A DNA stretch of 64,000 nucleotides from DRPN01 sp964599235 (GCA_964599235.1 CAZRDX010000003.1:1-64000); one strand, 5' to 3'. Shown: positions 1-8,758, numbered from the stretch's first letter. Numbers and translations: made by a program. The notes: a model not told the origin generated them from the sequence alone.

Positions 1-2376
1 TCCCTGGCCAGTGAGGCGGATCTGAATATTCCCGACATGCAGGAGAGCGTCTTCCCGAAACTGGGAGGGATCAACGGCTGGGATCTTCTTTTTTACGGAC
101 TGGTCTTTGTGATCTTCGGCTGGTTTTTCGGAGTATGGACCTATGCCAAGATCAAGAAGATCCCGGCCCACAAGTCGATGCTGCATATCTCGAACATTAT
201 CTACGAGACCTGCAAGACCTATCTGATCCAGCAGGGCAAGTTCCTGCTGATCCTCCTGGGCATCGTTGCGGTCGCCATTTTTTACTATTTTTTCGGCCTG
301 AGCCACATGAGCCTGCCCAAGGTGCTGATGGTGCTGCTCTGGACCGTTATCGGCATCGCCGGCTCGTACGGTGTGGCCTGGTTCGGCATACGTATCAATA
401 CCCTGGCCAACAGCCGCACCTCCTTTGCTTCGCTGAAGGAGTACCCCTGGGAGGTCACCTCCATCCCGTTGCGCTCGGGCATGAGCGTCGGCGTGCTGCT
501 GGTCACCGTCGAGCTCTTCATGATGATCGTCATCCTCCTCTTCGTGCCGCGTGACAGCGCCGGCGCCAGCTTCATCGGCTTCGCCATAGGAGAGTCACTC
601 GGCGCCAGCGCCCTGAGGGTCGCCGGCGGCATCTTCACCAAGATCGCCGACATAGGCGCCGACCTGATGAAGATCGTCTTCAACCTGCCCGAGGACGACC
701 CGCGCAACCCCGGCGTCATCGCCGACTGTACCGGTGACAACGCCGGCGACAGCGTAGGACCTACCGCCGACGGTTTCGAGACCTACGGCGTCACCGGCGT
801 GGCCCTCATCTCTTTCATCGTCCTGGCCGTGGTGGGCACCGAGTTCCAGGCCAACCTCATCGTCTGGATCTTCATCATGCGTATCATGATGGTCATCACC
901 TCGCTGGTATCTTACTGGATCAACGACATGATCGGCAAGGCCAAATACGGCAAGCTCAAAGACTATAACTTCGAGGCGCCGCTGAGCTCGCTCATCTGGA
1001 TCACCTCCTTCGTCTCCATCCTCTCTACTTACCTGATCAGTTACCTGCTCATCGGCGGCGACATCCGTCTCGAGAACGGCGTGGTCCTCACCGGCCTCTG
1101 GTGGAAGCTCTCCTCCATCATCAGTGTGGGCACCCTCGCCGCAGCCCTCATCCCCGAGCTGACCAAGGCCTTCACCTCCCCCAACTCACGCCACGTGAAA
1201 GAGATCGTCACCGCCTCACGTGAGGGAGGCGCTTCCCTGACCATCCTCTCCGGGCTGGTGGCCGGTAACTTCTCGGCTTTCTGGGAAGGCCTGGCCATCG
1301 TCATGCTCATGGCCATGGCTTACTTCGTCAGCACCCTCGGCCTCGACGGCATCATGATCTACCCGACGGTCTTCGCCTTCGGCCTCGTAGCCTTCGGCTT
1401 CCTGGGCATGGGACCCGTCACCATCGCCGTCGACAGCTTCGGGCCCGTCACCGACAACGCACAGTCGGTGTTCGAACTCTCACGTATCGAGAAACTGGAC
1501 AATATCGAAGAGGAGATCGAAAGGGATTTCGGCTTCAAACCCGATTTTGAGATGGGCAAGTATTACCTCGAATCCAACGACTCGGCAGGTAACACCTTCA
1601 AGGCCACGGCCAAGCCGGTGCTCATCGGCACCGCGGTCATCGGCGCCGCGACGATGATCTTCGCCATCATCCTGCTGCTGAAAAAACTGGGCCTCCTGCA
1701 GCTCGAGCTGCTCGACCCGCAGGTCATCCTGGGCTTCATCACTGGCGGCCTGGTGATCTACTGGTTCACCGGCGCATCACTGCAGGCCGTCACCACCGGC
1801 GCCTACCGCGCCACCGCTTACATCAAGAAGAACATCAACCTCGACCTCGAGGAATCCAGCATCGAAGACTCCAAGTCGGTGGTGCGTATCTGTACCAAAT
1901 ATGCCCAGAACGGCATGTGGAACGTCTTCGCCGTGATCTTCTCCCTCACCCTGGCCTTTGCTTTCTTCGATCCCAATTTCTTCGTCTCCTACCTCATCTC
2001 GCTGGCCGTCTTCGGCCTCTTCCAGGCCATCTACATGGCCAACGCCGGAGGCTCATGGGACAATGCAAAGAAGATCGTGGAGGTCGACCTCAAAGAGAAA
2101 GGCACACCGCTGCATGAAGCCACGGTGGTGGGCGACACCGTGGGCGATCCCTACAAGGATACCTCCTCGGTGGCCATGAACCCCATCATCAAGTTCTCCA
2201 CCCTCTTCGGCCTGCTGGCCGTCGAGATCGCCGTCCACATGCGCCTCAACGCCCAGGAAAACAACGTCTTCGACTGGACCTTCCTCATCGGGCTCATCTT
2301 CCTGGCCTTCGGACTGGTCTTCGCTTACCGCTCTTTTTACGGGATGAGGATACAGAAAGAAGATGAAGAAGAATGA
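1..2376 (+). CDS. hppA: Membrane-bound ion-pumping pyrophosphatase (5' end cut by window)
   Basis: Hydrolyses cytoplasmic pyrophosphate and pumps H+ or Na+ across the inner membrane. The reading frame is open from base 1, so the N-terminus lies outside the window; 791 residues are visible with many hydrophobic helices. Family landmarks are present: the pyrophosphate-binding acidic stretch DDPRNPGVIAD followed by GDNAGDS (about 690-750), and the C-terminal VVGDTVGDPYKDTSS with AMNP (about 2125-2185). Two stretches differ from the usual form: GPTADGFETYG after GDNAGDS (canonical is close to GMGADLF), and GNTFKATAKP (about 1588-1617), where a lysine sits at the position that in most described members separates K+-independent from K+-dependent enzymes. 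The pumped ion cannot be read from sequence here. A strong hairpin terminator follows. Confidence 0.93.
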   Translation, partial: SLASEADLNIPDMQESVFPKLGGINGWDLLFYGLVFVIFGWFFGVWTYAKIKKIPAHKSMLHISNIIYETCKTYLIQQGKFLLILLGIVAVAIFYYFFGLSHMSLPKVLMVLLWTVIGIAGSYGVAWFGIRINTLANSRTSFASLKEYPWEVTSIPLRSGMSVGVLLVTVELFMMIVILLFVPRDSAGASFIGFAIGESLGASALRVAGGIFTKIADIGADLMKIVFNLPEDDPRNPGVIADCTGDNAGDSVGPTADGFETYGVTGVALISFIVLAVVGTEFQANLIVWIFIMRIMMVITSLVSYWINDMIGKAKYGKLKDYNFEAPLSSLIWITSFVSILSTYLISYLLIGGDIRLENGVVLTGLWWKLSSIISVGTLAAALIPELTKAFTSPNSRHVKEIVTASREGGASLTILSGLVAGNFSAFWEGLAIVMLMAMAYFVSTLGLDGIMIYPTVFAFGLVAFGFLGMGPVTIAVDSFGPVTDNAQSVFELSRIEKLDNIEEEIERDFGFKPDFEMGKYYLESNDSAGNTFKATAKPVLIGTAVIGAATMIFAIILLLKKLGLLQLELLDPQVILGFITGGLVIYWFTGASLQAVTTGAYRATAYIKKNINLDLEESSIEDSKSVVRICTKYAQNGMWNVFAVIFSLTLAFAFFDPNFFVSYLISLAVFGLFQAIYMANAGGSWDNAKKIVEVDLKEKGTPLHEATVVGDTVGDPYKDTSSVAMNPIIKFSTLFGLLAVEIAVHMRLNAQENNVFDWTFLIGLIFLAFGLVFAYRSFYGMRIQKEDEEE

Positions 2377-2396
2377 TCTCACAACCTGACCGTAAG

Positions 2397-2425
2397 AAAA
2401 AAGGTCCCGTCCGGGACCTTTTTTC
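2397..2425. terminator. Bidirectional rho-independent terminator
   Basis: Twelve-base arms (AAAAAAGGTCCC / GGGACCTTTTTT) around a GTCC loop, so it has a T-run in both orientations. It lies between the convergent ends of the pyrophosphatase gene and lpxH and can serve both. Confidence 0.92.
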
Positions 2426-2427
2426 TT

Positions 2428-3219
2428 TTAAGACGATCCGTTGCCGGCCGGTTGTTCCGGCGGCTCATACTGAGTGAGCACCATCTCGCGGCCGTCGTAG
2501 ACCGCATAGGAGAAATGCTCGAGCCAGTCGCCCAGGACGATCACCCGCGTACGGTCCGGCAAAAGGAAATCGATGGGCAGGTGACGGTGGCCGAAGACCA
2601 GGTAATCGTAATGCTCCCTCTTTACCAGCTCGCGGGCGTACAACAGCAGCTTTTCCTTGTCCTCGCCCAGAAAGGCTCCGTCGACACCTTCCTCGCCCCG
2701 TTCAGGATCGCGCCGCGAACGCGACCAGCGGTGCGCCAGCCAGGTGGCAAAGTTGGGATGCAGACGGGCATAGAGCCATTGCAGCACAGGGTGGGTGAAG
2801 ATCTTCTTCAGGAATTTGTACCCCCGGTCGCCGGGGCCCAGCCCGTCGCCGTGGGCGATGTAAAAACGTTTGCCTAAGATCTCCGTCACCAGCGGCTCAC
2901 GATGTACCCGCACCCCCAGCTCCCGCGGGAAATAGTCGAACATCCACACATCATGGTTGCCCGTGAAGAAATGTACCTCGATACCCGCATCGGTGAACTC
3001 GGCCACCTTCCCCAAGAAACGGGAGAATCCCTTGGGGATCACATATTTGTACTCAAACCAGTAGTCGAAGATATCTCCCACCACATAGAGGGCGGAAGCA
3101 TGAGGCCGCACCTCTTCCATCCAACGCACCACCAGTTTCTCCCGCTCCAGGGGGTCCATCCTGGTGGGAAGCCCCAGATGCAGGTCCGAAATGAAATATA
3201 CGTTGCTGCCTTTGTCCAA
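2428..3219 (-). CDS. lpxH: UDP-2,3-diacylglucosamine pyrophosphatase-like metallophosphoesterase
   Basis: Calcineurin-like phosphoesterase; in this family LpxH cleaves UDP-2,3-diacylglucosamine to lipid X in lipid A synthesis at the inner-membrane face. The metal-binding blocks occur in order: ISDLHLG near the N-terminus, GDIFDYW, GNHD, AHGDG and GHRHLP. The open frame continues far upstream into the next gene, but the conserved protein begins just before VYFISDLHLG, and the only suitable codon is TTG at 3219, 11 bases after the stop of the upstream lipoprotein gene. That gives 263 residues, a normal length. The first internal ATG would delete the DxH metal motif. It is the last gene of a three-gene minus-strand unit. 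Confidence 0.82.
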   Translation of the reverse strand: MDKGSNVYFISDLHLGLPTRMDPLEREKLVVRWMEEVRPHASALYVVGDIFDYWFEYKYVIPKGFSRFLGKVAEFTDAGIEVHFFTGNHDVWMFDYFPRELGVRVHREPLVTEILGKRFYIAHGDGLGPGDRGYKFLKKIFTHPVLQWLYARLHPNFATWLAHRWSRSRRDPERGEEGVDGAFLGEDKEKLLLYARELVKREHYDYLVFGHRHLPIDFLLPDRTRVIVLGDWLEHFSYAVYDGREMVLTQYEPPEQPAGNGSS

Positions 3220-3230
3220 AACTTTCCGTA

Positions 3231-4433
3231 TCAGTCGTACAACTGGCTCAGTTTGATCTGCAGGCTTCTGCCGTGAATGTCGCGGGCCACCACCTGGCCC
3301 TCGGGGGAGAAGAGAAAATTCCTCGGCGGCAGCTGTACATTGTAACGCTGAGCGGCCCGGCCGGTGGAATCCCACACGTTCACCCACGGCAGCTCGTCGA
3401 AACGCACCTGCCGCTGCCAGGCCCGCCTGTCGGTATCCAGCGAAACGGCATACACCTCAAACCCTCTGGGATGATAGCGTCTGTAAAGTTTCAGCAGGGC
3501 CAGGTTGTCGGCCACACTCTGCTGCGACCACGAAGCCCAGAAGGTGAGCAGGACATAATGCCCCTGCTTCCAGAGCGAAGAAAGGGTGATCGTATCACCC
3601 GTGCTGTCGGGCAAAGCCAGATCCAGATCGACCACCTCCGCTTTCTTCATCAGACTCTGAAGACGCAACTCGTTGTAGCGCGCCATCTCTTTCTGTAGAT
3701 CCTGTACCAGCGCTTTGGTGATCTTCGCATCGGGATAGACTTTCTGCAAGGTGTCGGCCACGATCTTCATATACTGGAGATCCTTGATATCATACAGCAC
3801 ATACGTGTTGGGATCGATCTTCTGGTAAAGAGCCTTGACGGCCGCGGGTGAATGCAGATGCTCCAGGATGAAACCGATCGTATAACGCCGCTGGGCCTTC
3901 ACCACCGCATTGTAAAGACTGTCAAGACGGGGTCTGAGCGTGTCAAAACCGGGTTCGTTCATCCGCCTGCGGTAGATACGCGCAATGGAGTCGGCACGCC
4001 GCACCGTCACCCGCAGATGATCGTCCAGTTCCTTGACCAGCTGCGATCCTTCCGAACCGCTCACCCGGTAAGCGGCAGGGAGGAAAAGCGAATCGGCCTC
4101 CACACGGATGTGTTCCCCCGGCTCGGCCAGCAAGGTGATGAAATTGGATGACGAAAGCTTCAAAAGAAAATAGGTGGGCTCATCCAGCGCCACCGCGAAA
4201 CGGAAACGCCCGTCACGCCCCGTCTTCATCGAATCAACAGGGATACCACGGTCGACATCCAGCCGGTCAAGATAGACCATCTGCCGCGGGGCGGCCGTGA
4301 GATGACCGCTGATCACCACGCCCTGCCGGCGATGACATGCGGAGAAAAGGACCGCCACCAGAAAAAGGACGGTGAACGTTCTTAAAGGCATACGTAAAGA
4401 GGTTTGCATCGTGTCTTTCATTGATTGTATCAT
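3231..4433 (-). CDS. TlpA/DUF4369-type lipoprotein lacking thioredoxin cysteines
   Basis: Predicted periplasmic lipoprotein: N-terminal hydrophobic segment ending LFSAC (Cys33 as lipidation site), a beta-rich DUF4369-like region, a helical middle, and a C-terminal thioredoxin fold of TlpA type. The strand-loop where TlpA proteins carry WCxxC reads WASWSQQS, so both redox cysteines are serine (about residues 301-304), while the rest of the fold, including a proline before NFLF, is intact. It should not catalyse disulfide exchange and may bind a partner instead. The start ATG overlaps the stop of the upstream CxxC paralogue (ATGA), and a second ATG at 4421 is possible. Tandem duplication with divergence is the likely origin. 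Confidence 0.8.
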   Translation of the reverse strand: MIQSMKDTMQTSLRMPLRTFTVLFLVAVLFSACHRRQGVVISGHLTAAPRQMVYLDRLDVDRGIPVDSMKTGRDGRFRFAVALDEPTYFLLKLSSSNFITLLAEPGEHIRVEADSLFLPAAYRVSGSEGSQLVKELDDHLRVTVRRADSIARIYRRRMNEPGFDTLRPRLDSLYNAVVKAQRRYTIGFILEHLHSPAAVKALYQKIDPNTYVLYDIKDLQYMKIVADTLQKVYPDAKITKALVQDLQKEMARYNELRLQSLMKKAEVVDLDLALPDSTGDTITLSSLWKQGHYVLLTFWASWSQQSVADNLALLKLYRRYHPRGFEVYAVSLDTDRRAWQRQVRFDELPWVNVWDSTGRAAQRYNVQLPPRNFLFSPEGQVVARDIHGRSLQIKLSQLYD

Positions 4434-5605
4434 TCTCCGAAGATCTCCTCCAGCTTTTTTGTGAGCGCTTCACCGCGCAGGTTGCGGGCGATGATGCGTC
4501 CGTCACGGTCGAGGAGGAAATTGGTGGGGATGGCTTGGATGTGGTAGAGCTTCACCACGGCCGATCGCCAGTAGCCCAGATCGCTCACATGGTACCAGGC
4601 CTCCAGATGGTCGCTGCGGATGCCGTCGAGCCAGGCCTCGCGGGTACGGTCGAGCGAGACCTGGAAGATCTCAAACCCCTTTTTGTGGAATTTCTTGTAG
4701 TTCCTCACCAGGTTGGGGTTCTCTTGCCGGCAGGGAGCACACCACGAGGCCCAGAAATCGAGCAGCACCACCTTGCCCCGCAACGAAGAGAGACGCAGGG
4801 TGTCACCCTGCGGATCGGGCAAAGCAATGTCGGGCGGCACCCTGCCTATGCCCAGGATCCTGTCCATCTCCTCCTGCTGGCGTTTGCGACTGCGCAGCTC
4901 CGCCATCTGGGCATGGAAGGTCACCACCGGATCGGCAGCAGGATATTTCTGCATCAGCACCGAGTCGAGTAGGACGAAATCCTCAAAATCCTTCATCGGG
5001 TCCATAACGTAAGTGCCCGGTGCTATCTGCTGATAGATCACCAGCAACGACACCAGCGAGCCGGCATGCTGACGGACAAACCGCCGGGTGAAAGCATGCT
5101 GGTCGTCGAGGATCCGCTGCGAACGGAGACGCAGATCATGCGTGATCTCTCCGATACGGGGGCTCTGCAGACTGTCCCGGTAGATCCTGTTGAGCACCTG
5201 CAGCGAGTCGATATGCCTGCGCAAAGTATCCCGGAAAAGAAGGTACAGCCTCGTATCCTCCGAACCTTCCACCTGCAGCCCTTTCTCGAGATCGTCATAG
5301 CTGCCGTACAGCTTCAGACGGTCGCCGGGGTGGAGGATCAGCATCACCGTTCCGTTCCGGTCGTTGCGCAACACACCGAAGGTGGGTTGTTCCAGGGGTC
5401 CTTTCAGCACGAAACGCCCTTCCTGATCAAGACGGGCCGAGTCCGACATCTCCAGGTGATTGCCGCGGACCAGTTCCAGCTTCACACTCCGGCCGGCCCC
5501 CCCTTCCAGGGTGCCTTCCACACGGTAACCCTTGCCCTTGTCGCAGGAAGCCAGCAAAAGAAGCACCCCTCCTGCCACGGCACCCAGCATCCATTTTTTT
5601 CCCAT
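4430..5605 (-). CDS. TlpA-family thiol-disulfide oxidoreductase lipoprotein with DUF4369 domain
   Basis: Lipoprotein signal ending LLASC (Cys21), then a DUF4369-like N-terminal domain that begins GYRVEGTLEG, a helical linker, and a C-terminal thioredoxin domain with an intact WCAPC active site (about residues 288-291) in the strand VVLLDFWASWC. Such proteins reduce or isomerise periplasmic disulfides in Bacteroidetes, but the substrate is unknown. First gene of the unit with the cysteine-less paralogue and lpxH; a TAAATTTG promoter box lies 26 bases upstream of the start. Confidence 0.87.
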   Translation of the reverse strand: MGKKWMLGAVAGGVLLLLASCDKGKGYRVEGTLEGGAGRSVKLELVRGNHLEMSDSARLDQEGRFVLKGPLEQPTFGVLRNDRNGTVMLILHPGDRLKLYGSYDDLEKGLQVEGSEDTRLYLLFRDTLRRHIDSLQVLNRIYRDSLQSPRIGEITHDLRLRSQRILDDQHAFTRRFVRQHAGSLVSLLVIYQQIAPGTYVMDPMKDFEDFVLLDSVLMQKYPAADPVVTFHAQMAELRSRKRQQEEMDRILGIGRVPPDIALPDPQGDTLRLSSLRGKVVLLDFWASWCAPCRQENPNLVRNYKKFHKKGFEIFQVSLDRTREAWLDGIRSDHLEAWYHVSDLGYWRSAVVKLYHIQAIPTNFLLDRDGRIIARNLRGEALTKKLEEIFGE

Positions 5606-5631
5606 AGCTCACATCATTTTACAGGAATGCG

Positions 5632-5639
5632 CAAATTTA
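5632..5639 (-). promoter_or_regulatory. -7 promoter box TAAATTTG
   Basis: Matches the Bacteroidetes TAnnTTTG consensus on the minus strand, 26 bases before the ATG of the TlpA lipoprotein gene. No clear TTTG -33 box is seen. Confidence 0.6.
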
Positions 5640-5643
5640 ACGA

Positions 5644-6249
5644 TTATTCTGCATCCCCGTCTTCACGACCCCTGCGCTTTCTGCGCTTCTTCCTTACCGA
5701 GAAACCGAAACGTCCCAGTCTTTCCCCCAGCACATAATAACTCCCGTGCAGGTAGGCAATGGGATCGGTCTGCCGCAGATCGAAAGCACCGGTCTGCTTG
5801 TCCAGGTAGCGCTCTTCCACATGGACCGCCTCCACCCGCCCGAGGAACAGATCGTGACTGCCCAGTTCGATCACCCGCTCCACACGACATTCGATATTCA
5901 CGGGCGACTCACGGATCATCGGAGTACGGAGCACACCGGGCGGGTCGGGGGTGAGGCCTGTCTCGCGGAACTTGTCGTGATCACGACCCGAACGCACCCC
6001 GCACCAGTCGACCGCCCGCGCCATCTCCCGTGTGGTGAGGTTCACCACAAACTCCCCCGACTCCATGATGAGCGGATGGGAAAAACGTTCCTTCCTCACC
6101 GAGATCGACAACATCGGAGGCTCGCTGTTGACGGTACCCGTCCATGAGACAGTGAAGATATTGGTCTTCCCCGGCACCGTACCGCATGTCACCAGCACCG
6201 CCGGCAGCGGATAAAGCATGTTGCCCGGCTTCCATCTGATCTTTGCCAT
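5644..6249 (-). CDS. Flavin reductase family protein (FMN-binding split barrel)
   Basis: A 201-residue protein of the flavin-reductase-like (DIM6/NTAB) family, which binds FMN and often uses NAD(P)H to supply reduced flavin. Family features are the opening MLYPLPAVLVTCG, the strand PPMLSISVRKERFSHPLI, and EFVVNLTT. The C-terminus is a basic tail (RKKRRKRRG) of unknown purpose. Upstream, between this gene and carA, lies an unusual triple TACGTA array that may control it. The specific electron acceptor is not evident; related proteins are often annotated only by fold. Confidence 0.82.
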   Translation of the reverse strand: MAKIRWKPGNMLYPLPAVLVTCGTVPGKTNIFTVSWTGTVNSEPPMLSISVRKERFSHPLIMESGEFVVNLTTREMARAVDWCGVRSGRDHDKFRETGLTPDPPGVLRTPMIRESPVNIECRVERVIELGSHDLFLGRVEAVHVEERYLDKQTGAFDLRQTDPIAYLHGSYYVLGERLGRFGFSVRKKRRKRRGREDGDAE

Positions 6250-6322
6250 GATCGCACCTTATTATAATCTTGATATGATTTTACACTCCTCGTCCTTGTA
6301 ATTGACTGCACAATAATTATAT

Positions 6323-6366
6323 ATACAATATGATCTACGTATCCCCCTACGTAGTTCCCTACGTAG
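6323..6366 (-). promoter_or_regulatory. Triple TACGTA array, 12-bp period, with ATATTGTAT flank
   Basis: Three TACGTA hexamers start at 6336, 6348 and 6360, exactly 12 bases apart. On the gene-ward side is ATACAATAT (6323-6331; ATATTGTAT on the minus strand). The array lies 87 bases upstream of the flavin reductase start in AT-rich DNA. The same arrangement recurs at 39389-39429. Probable operator for a factor binding in tandem on one face of the helix. Confidence 0.6.
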
Positions 6367-6432
6367 ATTTCTTGCAATTTACTGATTTTTCGTGAATTAC
6401 AGGACACTTTCCCCGGAAGATCGCCGGAAGGT

Positions 6433-7527
6433 TCATCCCTTGCGGTAGCGTGCCACGGTATCGACGAACTCGTCGAACAGGTAAGCGGTGTCGGTGGGAC
6501 CGCCGGACGCCTCGGGATGGAACTGAGTGGAAAAGAAAGGCTTGCGCTTGTGACGCATCCCCTCGTTGGTACCGTCGTTGATGTTGACGAACAACGGTTC
6601 CCAGTCGCCGGGAAGCGTATCGTTGTCGACGGCATAGCCATGGTTCTGGGCAGTGATGTAAGCCTTGTCGGTCCCCACCTCCAGTACCGGCTGGTTGTGG
6701 CTGCGATGACCGTATTTCAGCTTGTAGGTATCCGCTCCGGCAGCCAGCGAGAGCAGCTGGTTGCCCAGGCATATGCCGAAGATGGGTTTGTCGCCCCGGA
6801 TCGCCCCGCTGAGGTTCTCGATGGTGGCCTCACACAGCTTGGGATCCCCGGGACCGTTCGAGATGAAAAGACCATCGTACTCCGCTTCATCGAGCGGATA
6901 ATCCCACGGCACACGGATCACCGTCGTGTCCCGCTGCAGGAGATAACGGATGATGTTGTACTTCACCCCGCAGTCGACCAGCAGGATGCGGTTGCTGCCC
7001 CGGCCGTACACCTGCTTCTCGCGGCAGCTCACCTGCGCCACCAGGTTCTCTTTCGAGGGATCGTAAAAATCCACCTCATCCTCCTTCCCGAAGACGATCT
7101 TGCCCAGCATCGTCCCTTTCTCCCGCAGTTTCTTGGTCAGTGCCCGCGTGTCGATGCCGAAAATGCCGGGCACCTCGTTCTCCTTGAGCCATTGCCCCAG
7201 ACTGCCCTGCGCGTTCCAGTGACTGTAACGGAACGAATAGTCGGAGACCACCAGCGCCTGGATGTGGATGCGGTTCGACTCGTGGAACTTCAGGATGCCG
7301 TTCTCCATCTCTTCGCGGGGAGCTCCGTAGTTGCCCACCAGCGGATAGGTGAGCACCAGGATCTGACCCTTGTACGAAGGGTCGGTGAGGCTCTCGGGAT
7401 AGCCTGTCATGGCGGTGTTGAAGACCACCTCTCCCGATACCGGCTTCTCATAACCGAACGAACGGCCTTCCAGGACGGTGCCGTCTTCCAGGATCAGACG
7501 TACTTTTCTAGCGGAAAGGGTATTCAT
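6433..7527 (-). CDS. carA: Carbamoyl-phosphate synthase small (glutaminase) subunit
   Basis: Supplies ammonia from glutamine to the large subunit CarB for carbamoyl phosphate in pyrimidine and arginine synthesis. The N-terminal CarA domain (VRLILEDGTVLEGRSFG, then GEVVFNTAMTGYPE) is followed by a class I glutamine amidotransferase domain with the nucleophile Cys in GICLGNQLL (about residue 253) and the His/Glu pair in FHPEASGGP. Length 364 is normal. Its ATG overlaps the stop of patB (TGATG), so the two are co-transcribed. No carB is adjacent. Confidence 0.96.
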   Translation of the reverse strand: MNTLSARKVRLILEDGTVLEGRSFGYEKPVSGEVVFNTAMTGYPESLTDPSYKGQILVLTYPLVGNYGAPREEMENGILKFHESNRIHIQALVVSDYSFRYSHWNAQGSLGQWLKENEVPGIFGIDTRALTKKLREKGTMLGKIVFGKEDEVDFYDPSKENLVAQVSCREKQVYGRGSNRILLVDCGVKYNIIRYLLQRDTTVIRVPWDYPLDEAEYDGLFISNGPGDPKLCEATIENLSGAIRGDKPIFGICLGNQLLSLAAGADTYKLKYGHRSHNQPVLEVGTDKAYITAQNHGYAVDNDTLPGDWEPLFVNINDGTNEGMRHKRKPFFSTQFHPEASGGPTDTAYLFDEFVDTVARYRKG

Positions 7528-8699
7528 CCTCTTGTTTTTTTCAGTGCACGGGCAATACGGTCGAAGGCTTCGGCCACGACACTGCGCGGGGTGGCCAGGT
7601 TGAGTCGTACGAACCCTTCGCCGCCGGGACCGTACATCGTACCGTCGTTGCCTCCCACGCGGGCCTCTTCGACCAAGAACTTTTTCAGACGCTCAGCATC
7701 CATACCTGTACCGCTGAAGTCGAGCCACACCAGGTAGGTCGCCTCCACGGGGGTCATCCTCACCCCCTCCATCTCCCCGACGCGTTCCGCCGCCAGCGCG
7801 ATATTGCCGGCGATGTAGCGCAACAGGGCATCGAGCCAGGGTGCTCCCTCCCGGTAGGCGGCGATGGAGGCCACGATGCCGAAAAGATTGCCTCCCGCCA
7901 GGTGCAGCCGCTCGATGACGCTGCGGAAACGTTCCCGCAACCCCGCATCGGAAATGATCACCGACGAGGTGCTCAGCCCCGCCAGGTTGAAGGTCTTGCT
8001 CGGCGCCATACAGGTGAGGGTACATGCCGCCAGCTCGCCGGAGAGCGTGGCCAGCGGCACATGACGGTGCCCCGGCAGCGTCAGGTCGGCGTGGATCTCA
8101 TCGGAGACGATCACCACCCCGTGGCGGAGACAGATCTCTCCCAGACGACGCAGCTCCTCCTCGTCCCAAGAGCGCCCCACAGGGTTGTGCGGACTGCTCA
8201 GCAGCAGCAGACGCGCCTCGCGAGCCACCCGCTCCAGCCCCTCCAGATCAAAGGTATAGCGATCCCCCTCCCGGCGAAGGGGATTGTTCAGCAGACGCCT
8301 GCCGTTGAGCTCGATGGCATGGAAAAAGGGATGATACACCGGCGACTGCAGGATCACCCCGTCGCCCGGCGCGGTGAAAGCCTGGATCGCCATGTTGAGC
8401 GCCGGCACGATACCCGGTGTGTAGACGATCCACTCCCTCTCCACCTGCCAGCCGTGACGCTCCCGCAACCAGGAGATGAAACTGTCATAATATTCCTCCG
8501 GCCGGAAAGTATAGCCGTAGATGGGATGTGCGGCACGGCGCCGGATGGCCTCCTGCACCGCCGGCGGCACGGCAAAGTCCATGTCGGCCACCCACATAGG
8601 CAACACATCCTCCCGCCCGAACACCTTCTTCAGCCCGTCGTGCTTGTAGGAAAAGGTGCCGCGGCGATCGATGATCCGGTCGAAATCGAACTCCTGCAT
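7524..8699 (-). CDS. patB: MalY/PatB-type PLP-dependent C-S lyase
   Basis: Fold-type I aminotransferase-like enzyme of the MalY/PatB group, which typically cleaves cystathionine or cysteine conjugates (beta C-S lyase). The start MQEFDFDRIIDRRGTFSYKHD is family-typical, as are VLPMWVADMDF, SSPHNPVGR, SDEIHADL and the PLP lysine in APSKTFNLAG (about residue 234). The frame extends 35 codons further upstream but this Met gives the conserved N-terminus and 391 residues. A TATCTTTG promoter box ends only 6 bases before this ATG, so the mRNA may be leaderless. Overlaps carA by four bases. Confidence 0.9.
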   Translation of the reverse strand: MQEFDFDRIIDRRGTFSYKHDGLKKVFGREDVLPMWVADMDFAVPPAVQEAIRRRAAHPIYGYTFRPEEYYDSFISWLRERHGWQVEREWIVYTPGIVPALNMAIQAFTAPGDGVILQSPVYHPFFHAIELNGRRLLNNPLRREGDRYTFDLEGLERVAREARLLLLSSPHNPVGRSWDEEELRRLGEICLRHGVVIVSDEIHADLTLPGHRHVPLATLSGELAACTLTCMAPSKTFNLAGLSTSSVIISDAGLRERFRSVIERLHLAGGNLFGIVASIAAYREGAPWLDALLRYIAGNIALAAERVGEMEGVRMTPVEATYLVWLDFSGTGMDAERLKKFLVEEARVGGNDGTMYGPGGEGFVRLNLATPRSVVAEAFDRIARALKKTRG

Positions 8700-8705
8700 C
8701 GGCGG

Positions 8706-8713
8706 CAAAGATA
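8706..8713 (-). promoter_or_regulatory. -7 promoter box TATCTTTG for patB-carA
   Basis: Perfect TAnnTTTG on the minus strand. Only six bases separate it from the patB ATG at 8699, which implies a very short or absent 5' leader. Confidence 0.65.
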
Positions 8714-8758
8714 ATCCCAAAATCCGCAAAATGAAACTCCCTCTCCCGGAAGGCTTTT

